The translations under genes were made by a program, and so were the position numbers. A stretch of DNA of 46,777 nt from Welwitschia mirabilis. Taxonomy: Eukaryota > Gnetophyta > Gnetopsida > Welwitschiales. Shown here piece after piece: positions 1 through 10,870 of the stretch (positions are counted from its first letter, which is position 1; every line of letters begins with the position of its first letter). The DNA is taken from NCBI GenBank assembly GCA_051453625.1, contig JBOZIK010000001.1, positions 52,502,571 to 52,549,347 of the forward strand, written 5' to 3'. The notes beneath the pieces are model-generated. The model saw only the letters and a program-made list of their open reading frames with translations. It had not been told where the DNA came from and made no database searches.

Positions 1-425
1 TCTAAAGGTTTGGTTTAAGAGGTTGCCTCCACAATATAAATCTATAAGTTGCTTGATATGACTGTTTAATATACTATAAAAATAGTCAATTAACTCTACC
101 TCTGAAAAGGCATCTATGAGGTTTGAATGTAAACTAATAAAGAATCACTCATAAGTAGAGGCATAATCCTCGTTAGGTAATTATTAGAAGTTTGTGACTT
201 CTTCATTATGCTTCTGGATGGTGGTTTCACTCATGGATCTCTTTATGAAGGCTTTTTGAACTTGATTTCAAGAATTAAGGCTCTTATGGGGAATCGTTCT
301 AAGCCAAAGTTTTGCTTTATCTCTCAAGATGATGAGAAAGATAACCATGTGGGTTCTATCACTTATTCATTTTTTACCATTCTCGGAAGTAAGGATAAGT
401 TGTTTGATTTCGGCAATGTGTTGTA
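1..425 (-). pseudogene. Ty3/gypsy gag fragment (retrotrans_gag-like)
   Basis: Read on the minus strand, this stretch gives a broken gag capsid-type reading. The best block is RDKAKLWLRTIPHKSL (about 273-326), which matches the usual gypsy gag pattern of a short charged stretch before W-L and P. It is followed by an 'ALIKR'-type segment, then LIDYFYSIL and YCGGNLLNQTF near the left edge, which fits the C-terminal end of the same domain (a Y/F-rich segment followed by A/C-GG). Several stops interrupt it. The N-terminal part would lie in the gap to the right. A plus-strand open frame starting at 208 covers the same bases but has no recognisable product, so I treat it as the opposite-strand shadow. 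Gag packages element RNA into virus-like particles; this copy cannot. Gypsy gag is the best fit; the exact lineage is not resolved. Confidence 0.62.
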
Positions 426-1151
426 NNNNNNNNNNNNNNNNNNNNNNNNNNNNNNNNNNNNNNNNNNNNNNNNNNNNNNNNNNNNNNNNNNNNNNNNNNN
501 NNNNNNNNNNNNNNNNNNNNNNNNNNNNNNNNNNNNNNNNNNNNNNNNNNNNNNNNNNNNNNNNNNNNNNNNNNNNNNNNNNNNNNNNNNNNNNNNNNNN
601 NNNNNNNNNNNNNNNNNNNNNNNNNNNNNNNNNNNNNNNNNNNNNNNNNNNNNNNNNNNNNNNNNNNNNNNNNNNNNNNNNNNNNNNNNNNNNNNNNNNN
701 NNNNNNNNNNNNNNNNNNNNNNNNNNNNNNNNNNNNNNNNNNNNNNNNNNNNNNNNNNNNNNNNNNNNNNNNNNNNNNNNNNNNNNNNNNNNNNNNNNNN
801 NNNNNNNNNNNNNNNNNNNNNNNNNNNNNNNNNNNNNNNNNNNNNNNNNNNNNNNNNNNNNNNNNNNNNNNNNNNNNNNNNNNNNNNNNNNNNNNNNNNN
901 NNNNNNNNNNNNNNNNNNNNNNNNNNNNNNNNNNNNNNNNNNNNNNNNNNNNNNNNNNNNNNNNNNNNNNNNNNNNNNNNNNNNNNNNNNNNNNNNNNNN
1001 NNNNNNNNNNNNNNNNNNNNNNNNNNNNNNNNNNNNNNNNNNNNNNNNNNNNNNNNNNNNNNNNNNNNNNNNNNNNNNNNNNNNNNNNNNNNNNNNNNNN
1101 NNNNNNNNNNNNNNNNNNNNNNNNNNNNNNNNNNNNNNNNNNNNNNNNNNN
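426..1151. other. Assembly gap, 726 N
   Basis: Unsequenced bases. The non-round length suggests a gap sized by the assembler. It probably hides the N-terminal gag and leader of the minus-strand gypsy relic at 1-425. Confidence 0.98.
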
Positions 1152-2450
1152 TCTAGATCTTACGTACCTTCATTATTTTAATTTGTTTCTATTTTAAAAT
1201 TTATCAAACCTTCTCTAATGTTTTTAGCAATCAACTATTACTTTCTCTGGTATTTTTCCCTTTTTTCAATTTTAACTATTCAGGCTCTGTTTTGGATTTG
1301 TGAAAGTGCCATCTCGTATGTCTCCGGATGATAACCTGGAAGACAGAAACATAGAAAACCATAGAAAAGGGGAAAGAAGAAAATGGAAACGTCGTCCACC
1401 TATGATGTCTAGATGACAGATGCTGTTAAGTGTCAACAGAAAAGAAAAAAAAACTAAAACAAAAAACTTATAGTAGGTACTATTACACTGCTGCTATTGC
1501 AAACATCTAGAATATTCACCAAAGTAATGACAAGTCTCGAACTCTAAGCAACCTTCGCTGGTAACGGTTCTAAGATCTTGCAGTATGTATTTATACAACA
1601 TTCATGTCCTGATCTAAATCCTGTTAATTATAAATAATATGCACAAACACGATACACTAATATAGATGGGAGTGACTTAAATGTCATAATCCGTTGAAGG
1701 CCAAAGTATGAAAATAAAAGAGCTTCTTTTAAGATAAAAATATATAACCCTAACCTATAGAAATAATTTGCAATGCATGGAAATGAAATAAAATATAATA
1801 TAAGAAATAAAATAGTAATGCACCTAAACTAACTAAGCACAACCTTGACAAAGCTTGCCTCATAATCTATATTAGAAAAGAAGCTTATCACTGAATCTCA
1901 AATAACATAAACTATGAGGGAGAAAATCATGCATACATCTAAATACAAAAGAAAATATTTTATTATTGAAAATGCTATCACATCTGCATTATGAAGTAGC
2001 TGTTCCTCAATGGAGGAAACACCGTCCAACATCAAGAGAACATCTCTTTAAAATTACAGAATGGTTCTCTGGTTCTTCGGCCTCCTGTCACAAGTATGTC
2101 GGGTACTGTCGAAGATGATTAGGAATTGAAGGGGAGAACTTTATTTATAGATAGAAAAGAAAAGGAACTGATAGAAAGGCATGGGAAAAACCCTAACCAC
2201 CATGCAAAGAAAAGTCATAATAAAGTGGCAATAGCTTAGGTAAAATTTTGGTGCAAGTATCAGAAAACAGTGTCGTCCACCTGGTCATCTAGATGATAGA
2301 GGAGATGATGCTGACTGATAGATAAATCTTTGTTTGCTCTCAGTTTAACTGTTTGTGCAACTATTATCGATCAGTTAAAGATGTCGTTCATACTGATGGC
2401 TAGACGATGAGGTGGACGATGGCCTTTTGTCAATATTCAATCAGTCCAAT
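1152..2450 (-). repeat. Probable LTR or promoter-bearing repeat fragment
   Basis: No coding signal is seen. The stretch keeps more CpG than its surroundings (for example around 2000-2130 and 2272-2420). It contains a good minus-strand TATA box, and a motif GTCGTCCACCT occurs at 1391 and 2272 on the plus strand and, as GTCC-ACCT with one change, inverted at 2410-2420. A TATA box on the minus strand, lying upstream of a minus-strand gag relic at 1-425, is what the 5' LTR of that element would look like. I could not find definite TG/CA ends or a convincing primer site. It could also be an unrelated younger repeat. Confidence 0.35.
2139..2150 (-). promoter_or_regulatory. TATA-box candidate
   Basis: The minus strand reads CTATAAATAAAG, a close match to a plant TATA box. 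It sits inside the LTR-like stretch and points towards the minus-strand gag relic. The promoter role is inferred. Confidence 0.35.
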
Positions 2451-4739
2451 TACTTGTTATTTACAGGAATTATCATCAAAAAATATCATTTATTCATATC
2501 TGCACAAAATGCTTGTAATTTATCTGTAAATTACATGTTTTCATTCTTTTCATCCTGGTTCTCTATTATCATGGGAACTAAGCATTTATCTACTAATTTG
2601 CCTGCAAAACAACTCAGAATACCCTATCAAATAAATGTAAGTTAGTGACGCAACAATAGCCATTACATAGCTAACTATTGTCTTCAAGTATGAAGAGCAC
2701 AATATTAAAATGTACTAATTCTTCCAACTATAAGTCATAATAAAATGAGCACATTCATAAAGTAATCTTAGTTTTTAAATTAAGTATAACTAGTTCTTTG
2801 CCTTATATTCTTATATTTACATGTATATGAAACACCAGTCATAGATTTAAATAAAGAATTCAATCAAAGCCATTTTTCAACCATCATTATGATTTCTTAA
2901 AATAAAAGCAAACCGCGATCTATATTTAAGCATATAGCAATAATATTTAATTGCTAAACCAAATTCACAAATTCACATCAGGATTACAAAGCATAATTTC
3001 AAGGCCCTAATTCTTCCAAAGCATAATTTTAAAGCATTAATTCTCTTAAACCATAATTTCAGAGTACTAATTATCATAAATTAAAATTTTAAAGTAATTG
3101 TTCTCTCCTACTTTATTATCATGGAAACATTATTTATTAAAAAATGAAGTATGAAAATGATTGCACAAAAAACTCCCTAAAGAAATGTAAGCATAGTAAA
3201 CATTATTTAGGTCACACATACTAAGACTAGTCATATATAACAAATTGATAAGATTGGGAATTACTACATATGTAACATTATCAACATAAAGTACTAAAAA
3301 AAATAGCCATGTTATATGTGTACATTACCACAATATTAAGCCATATTTAGTAGCATAAGAATTAAATCCAATACTAGATATCACATTTCACAAATAGTGA
3401 AAGTTTAGTATTCAATAAAAGGAGCAATATTAATATTCATAAAAACATAATTTCTTGTATTTTAGATAAGTTAAATAGTTTAATACATATAATTATAGAT
3501 CACTAAAGTATTAAAAAAGGCTAGAAAAAATACAACTATGGATTAATTTAATGGATTATTATGAAGGGAGGGTTCTTTTGGGGGAAGCTGATGCTAATTT
3601 ACCTTATCATCTAAGATAAGTGGGATGCCAAATACATATGTAGATAAATTAAAAATTATTTATCAACCTTCATGTTTACTTTTTGAGCTATGTTCTGTAA
3701 TTGTAATACTACTTTTAATGAATATCCTTTTTACATCATGTGCATTCTTCAGATTTCTTCCTTTTAGATGAAGAAGGAAATGTTCTAACATCTAAGAACA
3801 TATTCATATTTTTTAAGAATGACACTATTAGTGGTTTTGGAATTTTAACCAATTCTTCATATTTATTGACAACAAAATTTTTATGCTTTAGCAAGGCAGT
3901 GATTAATTCACCAAAAGATAGAATTGCATTTGTAGCCATGAAAAATTGACTCGAAATCTCAAAATATGCAAACACAAATAAATCTTTATGTTTGTTCCAA
4001 GATAATACAAAAAATAGGCACAAATCAATAACACTTCATCCTCATGCCTTAGTTTTTGAAAAAACTATGAGTTTAAACTTAAAATAAAACATTATATAAA
4101 GGCTTTAACTAATTTATTGAAATATTTATAAACCATAAAATATTTTAATCACAAATTTAGTTGTAAGAATTTCTTTTAACATAAAAGCATTAATACAACT
4201 AGTAGAATAAATCGCATGATATGGCCTTTATTTGGGTAATTAGTTACTTTAGAAATTTTCTTAAGATAAATTACTATGTCCCTTTCACAAACTTTACTAA
4301 ATCACTTATTGTTGTAAAACTTAAATGTTTCCTTAAAATAAAATCAACATACCATTTTCACTAAGGCTTTTGTATTTGGATTTAAAGCATACTATCATCT
4401 TAAATATTCAAATTTTCTATAAATCTTTCATCTAATTCCTAAAGGATTTTATTTTCTGTTTAGAATAAATTACCTCATAGAAAAGTAAGTCATTCATCAT
4501 TTTCTATTGTATTTAGAGATAAATAAGTTTTCTTCTAAAGAAGTAACTGATTCTTTTCCTTTTTTTGGAAATGATTTGTTTTGCATTATCATGCTAACAA
4601 TTCAAGAGAAAAAGACAAAATAAGAGAAGTGACAGAGATAGTAGAATAAAATGACATAGAAAAATTTGTTTAGAATGAAATAAGAGCCTCCCTTTTTACT
4701 TTCTAAAAGCAGACAAAACACAGGGAATTCTAAAAAATT
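2451..4739. other. AT-rich stretch without recognisable gene
   Basis: I see no domain on either strand. Two overlapping open frames on opposite strands at 3736-4023 show no family resemblance and are treated as chance. A simple repeat of the form 'ccctaattcttccaaagcat' recurs imperfectly three or four times at about 3000-3080. Confidence 0.6.
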
Positions 4740-5000
4740 TGCATTTCCATAAAATATTAGATGTACAGGTTAGATGAGATAGGCATCTAATTTATAACTT
4801 GAAAGGAATTAATTTAAAAGTTAAACATCCAAATTTATCAAGTGACATTTATATTACTATTAACTTGCTGTTAGATAAATTTTAGTTAAACATCTAAGAT
4901 GCATAGGTGGAATGTCTGGGCTTTATATTAATTTTTACCAAAAAAATTATTAGGAATAAAATCTAATTTAAATATAAAGAAGCTAGAAAATTTATAAGGG
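4740..5000 (-). repeat. Candidate second (3') LTR fragment of the minus-strand copia element
   Basis: The segment around 4820-4850 resembles 7808-7845: both contain TTAAACATCC, then an A/T-rich run, then AAGT and GACAT in the same order, and both are preceded by GAAAGG-(t/a)ATT. If homologous, these are the two LTRs of one minus-strand element with most of pol deleted between them. Similarity is partial and the ends are not defined. Confidence 0.35.
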
Positions 5001-5385
5001 TTAACAAAATTTCCCATTTCTATATAGTTCATATGAGGTTTATTGATAAAATGTTAATCACAAGATCAGATCAAGCTAATTTTAGGTCATTAGGTCAAAG
5101 TAGAAAGGCATACATTTCATTAAAAATCAAATGGACTGATTTAACTTATCTTATTCACAAATGACGTACAGTTTTTAAGAGCACTATTTAATTTATAAAG
5201 ATATACAAAGAGTACCTCTATGATTTTTATCTCTCAAGATTATATTCTTTTCTTGTTGTTCTTGGTTAGCTTTAATGACTCTTTGCTAACTCATTGCATG
5301 TTAATTTATATTTTTCTTATTGGCTTTAATTTTTATAAAGTCAAAGTTATGCCTATATCTAAAAAAATAAATTCTTTCTAAATGG

Positions 5386-5427
5386 GCAATTATACTTTAA
5401 GTGATCAAATTTATTGTAACAATGATA
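5386..5427 (-). other. Decayed second zinc-knuckle-like motif
   Basis: The minus strand reads YHCYNKFDHLKYNC. The spacing fits C-X2-C-X4-H-X4-C with Tyr at both of the first two Cys positions. Both changes are TGY to TAY, single G-to-A transitions. The His and last Cys remain. Confidence 0.55.
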
Positions 5428-5977
5428 CTCTAGGCCAATTTTATTAGTAGAACGAATTAGTTATTAGTAAGTTAAAGTTTATCAAGAGGTACTTCCTAAT
5501 CCATTCCTATCACATGTGGTTCTTCCACTTCCTAGAGAGTTTTGCAGATTGCCTTTTCCATGATCTAAGCATTTAGCTATGGTTCTAGAATCAAGTAATT
5601 CTTTAGTTAGAGTTTCATTCTTGTTGTTTAATGTGACTAATTTTAACTGTAATTCTCCTATTTATATTTTAAGATAAACATTTTCTTCCCATAGTCTAGA
5701 ATTAAGTTTATGTAGTTTTTCATATGCATATAATAGTTCATCATAGTAAAATTTCAAGTCATCACATTCTAAAAGTTCATTTTCAAAAGAGGGGTTTCAT
5801 TTTCATTAGAATAAAACATGATTTTGGGGAATTATTTATTGTGGATAAAAGTCCAAAATTGAGACTTTCTTCATCATCACTAGTGCTTGAACCTTCATCA
5901 TCTAAGTCATTATTCCATGTATCCTTAAAAGTTTTCTTTTCTTTACCTTTGATCTTCTTTTCTCTTCTCTTGTTAGT

Positions 5978-6019
5978 ACATCTAGTAACTACATGACCAT
6001 CTCCCTTACACTCAAAACA
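5978..6019 (-). other. CCHC zinc knuckle within copia gag
   Basis: The minus strand encodes CFECKGDGHVVTRC, an exact C-X2-C-X4-H-X4-C knuckle, the nucleic-acid-binding motif of retroelement gag. All four metal ligands are intact in an otherwise decayed gene. Confidence 0.92.
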
Positions 6020-6930
6020 TCGAATTAAGGAAGATTTATTTTACCTTTATTAGTTTTACTAACTATTCTTCTAAGTCCTTTTCCTTTCCATTTTCCTTTT
6101 GAGAAATCTATTAAATTGTCATTCTAAAGAGCTAATATTCATCTTCATTTTCTTCACTAGTAAAATTTTTATCTATATTTTTACTAGCTTTTAGTGAAAT
6201 ACTATTTTTCTTAGGCTTTTCCTCTTCAAAAAGTAAGATTGCCTAGCCATTAATGCTCCCTTTAAATCTTTCACCTTCATCCTATCTATATCTTTACTTT
6301 ATTTAACAGTACTTACCTTTGGTCTAAATTTTTTAGTTAAACTCCTTAATATTTTTCTAAAAATTCTTTTTTCTAGCACTTTTTCATCTAGTCCCCACAT
6401 ACTACTTATAATATTGCTTATCTTTGTTGTATATTTAGCTACAGATTCTGATTCATCCATTTTGATGTTTGTGAATTGAGTGATTAGAAGTTGTAATTTT
6501 TAATTCTTGACTATTTTTATTTCCTTGTGAGTTATCTTAAGAGTTTTGCACATTTCTCTAGCTATTGTACATTGAATTATCATATTGTATTCTTCATTAG
6601 AAAGAGCACATATTATAGCATTCATAACTTGGGCATTTAATTGGACATTTATTTTGTTAAAGGATTCCCATTTCTCTCTAGGTTTTAGGCATATGTTAGC
6701 ATCTTTATATATTTATCTAGGGGGATTTTAGCCATTCTTAACCATATTATAAATGTCTAAGTTAAGGGATGTGAGAAAAATAGCCATCTTGGATTTCTAA
6801 TTAGCATAGTTAGGTCTTAAGAAAAAGTGGGGTTTAGTAACAATTAGGACTTTTGGCTATTCTAAGAAGCTGGAAGATTCCATTTATAATTTGGTCTTGA
6901 TAAAACACATAAATTAGCCTACAAAAACTA

Positions 6931-6943
6931 GGCTCAATGCCAA
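6931..6943 (-). other. Primer binding site, iMet-tRNA type
   Basis: The minus strand reads TTGGCATTGAGCC. It resembles the common plant copia primer site TGGTATCAGAGC with two transitions and one missing base. It lies between the proposed LTR and the gag start, which is where a primer site for minus-strand DNA synthesis belongs. Confidence 0.55.
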
Positions 6944-8135
6944 TTTTTAGGATTGATAAGCACCTTAGAGGGGAGGATGAATAGGGTGCAACTATTTTAG
7001 CCTTATTTTTAGTAGTTACAAAAAACAACATGCTATAAGTTTATTAAGATAAGTATAACTTTTTAAGTTGATTTAATCTTAATGAAAACTACCTATAGAG
7101 ATGAACATAAGAAAGCTTAAAATGAATGAATTCAATTAATATAAGTAGTTATTGAAATTTTTAATACTAAATAGATTATAGCCTTTTAGATAAAACAACA
7201 ATAGAGAACATAAGATGAAAATGAACTAATAAAAGAAAGTATNNNNNNNNNNNNNNNNNNNNNNNNNNNNNNNNNNNNNNNNNNNNNNNNNNNNNNNNNN
7301 NNNNNNNNNNNNNNNNNNNNNNNNNNNNNNNNNNNNNNNNNNAATTATAGAAAACATAAGATGAAAATGAACTAATAAAAGAAAGTATGCACTAGTATTC
7401 ATAGTGGTTTAGAAATCTAGCATACTCACTCTCAAGGCACAACAACACCCTTTTAACCTCTTGGTTCCCTTATCCTTTGAAAAATCATATAATTCACCCT
7501 TTATAAGCATTCTCTCCCTTAACCAAGGGACTTTACATAATCCTTTTTCATAAGGATGAAAATTAATTTAATAAGAAATTTTGAAACTCAATTTATCTCA
7601 TACTAGATCTATTTACAAAAGTAAGAAGTTTCTTTTATGCATTAAATACACTTCCAAAACATTTCAATTAGAATAGAAGACACTAGAAACTATATTTGAC
7701 TATACATTCAATGTACATATGATATGTTGATAATAACAATTTTCCAAATTTATAACAATTTACAAGGGGACTATTGAAAGGTATTGTTACATACTAAATG
7801 GTCATAAGATTAAACATCCCACTTTACTAAGTCAGACATATTAGATTTTGTTCATGTAATCTTCTTGTAATATTAGACATCCTAGTTCATAGCGTTAGAC
7901 ATTATATAATATAAATTTGGATGTCTTAGTATATTAGATTAGATGTTCCAACATTGATTCTACTAAATTTCTAAGATAAAAGTTTAGACTTCTTGTAACT
8001 TAGACTTTCTAAACTACTTGTAGCTTAGTCTTATTTTATTGGTAGAACATTCAACTAATCTAGTTGATCCTCTTCTTCCAATTGTCTCCATTAAAACCAA
8101 TTTCTCAAAAATATTTACACAAAAGACATAATATC
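6944..8135 (-). repeat. Probable 5' LTR of the minus-strand copia element (contains a gap)
   Basis: This non-coding stretch lies directly upstream (minus strand) of a primer-site match and gag relic. It carries repeated TAGACATCC / GGATGTCTA-like words at 7813-7950 and short C/T-rich words as seen in long copia LTRs. A 100-N gap interrupts it. The right-hand end is not fixed by a clear TG/CA end, so 8135 is approximate. Confidence 0.5.
7202..7388. repeat. Gap of 100 N flanked by a 41-bp near-identical direct repeat
   Basis: Bases 7202-7242 and 7348-7388 are the same 41 bp with one difference, on either side of the N run at 7243-7342. This pattern suggests two contigs that overlap but were not merged; a real tandem duplication is less likely. 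Confidence 0.9.
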
Positions 8136-9233
8136 ATACAATAGTAGAGAGTAGATTTTAAAAAACATAGGAGTGAAGCAGGACGTTGGCTTTGTTTAAA
8201 ACACTAAAGATCACTTGGCATCATTGAAAGCTTATGTAGCATTTGCTCATTTGAAGTTTTGTATCTATTATAATGATTATTTACAAAGTGATAGAGGGAT
8301 TAATTACCTTTTTTATTCATTTTAGTATTGAGTTATGGTAATTTAATCATTAATTAACATGATTGACATGCTAGTTTATCTCCTCATAAAAGGCTTGAAT
8401 TTTTTGTTAGATTTCTAATGATTCATCCTCTTAGCTTTCTAACTATATTCTTGATTAATAGGCTTTTAGATACGCAAATTGACAAAATTTTATGATGACA
8501 TAAACACAAAAAACCATATTTCTTAGGTATGAAAATCATGATTTTAAAACAAAATGATTTTTTATGATAAAAGGTGAATAATATAAAGTGATTCTAGATA
8601 TCTCACTAATTGGAGATACATGTTTAAATATTACATAGAGAATATAAGATGAATTATCTATAAAGTATTAATAAATAACCAAGATTTATTAGTGGTAGGA
8701 TAAACATTAGATTAGATAAACCTAGTTTGAGGAACTTCTGTAGATGGAGTTTCTAAAGGAGATACCCTACTTAAACTCTATGGGATTAAGCTGAAAAGCA
8801 TAAAGAATAAGAAGGAGAGCTACTTTGGTAATTTCAGCATTCCATAATTCTTAACTATGATTGAAATATATGATATTCAAGATGTCACAAGAATTAGGGC
8901 AGACTGCTTAATGCTTGCATTACCAATGAAAGATGTCTAGGTTCCTTGTTAGTCCTCATGCTCTTGTATATTTTTAAAGAAATTTTTAACTGGTGTAAAG
9001 TAGCTTTACATTTAGAAGATCTACCAACTAGTTTTCAGTCCAGTAAACCATTAATTCATTACATAGATAAAAGTTTCTTATTTTGATAGTGAAGACTTCT
9101 TCCATAGCCAATTCTATTTTTTTCAAAAATAGAAGACTATATAACAAAATCAAAATCATACATAGGAAGATAACATAACTAAAAATGATGCATTGCACAT
9201 AGAAAATAAAATCAGTATGAAGCATAAAAGATT
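8136..9233. other. Stretch without recognisable gene
   Basis: AT-rich sequence with no domain found on either strand. It separates the copia LTR from the next gypsy relic. Confidence 0.5.
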
Positions 9234-9293
9234 GAATAAAGTAAGTAAGGCTTTGCATTAATAGAATAAAGTAAGGCAGGCTTTGCATTGATA
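9234..9293. repeat. Two-copy 30-bp tandem repeat
   Basis: Units at 9234-9263 and 9264-9293 begin with GAATAAAGTAAG and share GGCTTTGCATT, differing at a few positions. A hydrophobic open frame on the minus strand (9028-9369) runs through them but resembles no known protein; it is probably chance. Confidence 0.85.
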
Positions 9294-9322
9294 GATTTTC
9301 AATAAGAAAGTAAGCTAGCTTA

Positions 9323-9575
9323 GGATTTGAATGAGTAAAAAGAAAAAAATTATTAAATATCCTTTGCAAAAAAAAAAAAAAAGATAAAAGAAAACNNNNN
9401 NNNNNNNNNNNNNNNNNNNNNNNNNNNNNNNNNNNNNNNNNNNNNNNNNNNNNNNNNNNNNNNNNNNNNNNNNNNNNNNNNNNNNNNNNNNNNNNGGATT
9501 TTAATGAGTAAAAATAAAAAAATTATTAAATAACCTTTGAAAAAAAAAAAAAAAAAAAAAAAGATAAAAGAAAAC
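9323..9575. repeat. Gap of 100 N flanked by a 73/80-bp direct repeat ending in poly-A
   Basis: Bases 9323-9395 and 9496-9575 are the same sequence apart from a few bases and the length of an A run (15 against about 23). The N run is 9396-9495. The simplest reading is one locus whose poly-A tract broke the assembly, leaving both contig ends in place. Confidence 0.9.
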
Positions 9576-10479
9576 TTAACAAAGATCTTATATAAAATAA
9601 TTAAGTTAAAAAAATAAAATGACTCTCAAAATAACAGATAATGTAACTTATCACTATCATTAATATAGAAATAATTAAGAAATGATTCAAATCTATGGAG
9701 ATATGGAGGATTGGAGCTTCAAATTCATGCTCTCTTACGATCTATAAGCCAAAACATATGATTTATGAGTGAAAAAATAAAGAAAAAGTAGTTTAGAAAT
9801 GGAGAGTTATACATCAATTTAGATGTAAAGTAATTTAAAAACACTAATTTAACTTAATATAATGTAATCCAGAACCTGTGATGATGAAGGCATGAAAAGA
9901 GGAGAAACTAAGGGTGGAAGATAAAAAGAAGAAGTAAAAACTAAGGGTCATATCCTACTAAGATAGCAATAATACATGGAAGAAAGATATTCTATTTAAA
10001 TAAGCCAAAAAATTCATGGCATGATACTAATAAAGTCCAATTAGTAAAATAATTAAGTTGGTTTAATGCTCATTTACTTCAATGGGTTTAACTATTACTT
10101 ACTCTTTTGGCCCATTTTTATTTCTACATGAGGCTTGAAGTTTTTAAATGCTACACTATAGAACCTAGCAGGATTAAAAAAACTTGACATGGCCAAGAAA
10201 AGATCATAAATAATAGATTGTTTTAGAAGGAGAAGAGACAAAACAATACTAATTTTTCCACACTTAACTTCTATTGTAGATCTAAAGACAACATGTCTTA
10301 GAATCAAATCATATTAATCATGTAAAGGGTCTTTCCTAACTAAGTTTGAGGTTTGTAGATATGGAATGATAAAGAATAAAGAAAAGGAGGTCTAAGATTT
10401 GATCAAAAAAAATAATTATATAAATAAAAATCATATGTAAAGGATTTTAGAAAATCACTAAGAAAATTAGCAAAGATCT
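9576..10479. other. Stretch without recognisable gene
   Basis: No domain is recognised. A 70-residue minus-strand open frame at 10095-10307 matches nothing I know. The stretch lies where RNase H and integrase of the neighbouring gypsy relic should be, so the element is cut or another repeat has replaced them. Confidence 0.5.
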
Positions 10480-10870
10480 AGTCATTACCCTTTGAAAGGT
10501 GAAATGTGCATTGTAAAGATCACTAGACATATGGTGATAAGAAAAAGTTCCAAACAAGAATAAAATCAATCTTTTTTCTCGATCTTCCTGGGCCATAGGA
10601 ATTTGGTTATCTCCATTGTTTTCATCCCCAACAAAAAGTAGAAATCATGCTTATAAGCTTATCAACAATTTGATCAAGAAATGAAATAACAAGATGATAT
10701 TTTCTTGTACAATCATTTAAAGCATGAAAATTAATAGAAATCCTCTATTTACTTTTATTTTTAGATATTACTTTTAAAGAACTAACCATTCACCATTAGA
10801 ATAGGATTAATAGTTTCAAAATGTTATAGTTTATTAATTCTAGTTTCAAATATTTCTCTTAATTTAGGAT
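10480..10870 (-). pseudogene. Ty3/gypsy reverse transcriptase relic, N-terminal half
   Basis: Minus-strand pieces match the finger and palm start of gypsy RT across at least three frames. RISINFHALNDCTRKYHL, with SFLDQIVDKL just after it, fits the 'DYR-x-LN-x-x-T-x-K-D-x-F-P-L-P-x-I-D-Q-x-L' segment. A decayed 'F-x-D-G-Y-S-G-Y-x-Q' segment follows (about 10600-10640), then RKIEKKIDFILVWNFF for the 'E-D-x-x-K-T-T-F' segment, then CTFHLSKG for the 'P-A-T-F-Q-R' segment. The YVDD-type catalytic motif is not found: the relic ends before it. RT copies element RNA into DNA. Damage is heavy but the order of blocks is convincing. Confidence 0.7.

Larger units (their letters stand above)
5340..6850 (-). 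pseudogene. Ty1/copia gag relic, SIRE/Maximus-like
   Basis: Minus-strand blocks follow the order of a copia gag. At about 6720-6830 lies a FFLRPNYAN start block followed by KMAIFLTSL. At about 6500-6680 lies KWESFNKINVQ followed by NAIICALSNEEYNMI and CTIAREMCKTL. At about 6260-6480 lies MDESESVAKYT followed by ILRSLTKKF and MKVKDLKGAL; together these look like the UBN2 gag family. A zinc knuckle follows at 5978-6019, then an acidic stretch (SSTSDDEES), a coiled-coil-like stretch rich in L, E and K (about 5600-5760), and a decayed second knuckle at 5386-5427. Gag would form the capsid and bind element RNA. In-frame stops and frame changes make it dead. No protease, integrase or RT follows on the left, so the element is truncated or internally deleted. 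The family call is secure; the SIRE-type assignment is an inference from the long gag with a C-terminal coiled coil. Confidence 0.85.

Noticed and set aside
208-1197. Long plus-strand open frames at the left end
   Set aside because: Most of their length is N. The readable part lies opposite a better minus-strand gypsy gag reading.
3736-4023. Overlapping open frames on both strands (95 and 69 residues)
   Set aside because: No domain, no splice or promoter context; expected by chance in a long AT-rich stretch.
7805-7960. Regularly spaced short words considered as a CRISPR-like array
   Set aside because: The words are imperfect, in both orientations, unevenly spaced and inside a plant LTR; no cas-like gene is present.
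9028-9369. 113-residue hydrophobic minus-strand open frame
   Set aside because: Its composition follows the AT-rich DNA, it includes a 30-bp tandem repeat, and it matches no membrane protein family.
10095-10307. 70-residue minus-strand open frame
   Set aside because: No recognisable domain; it lies between repeat relics.
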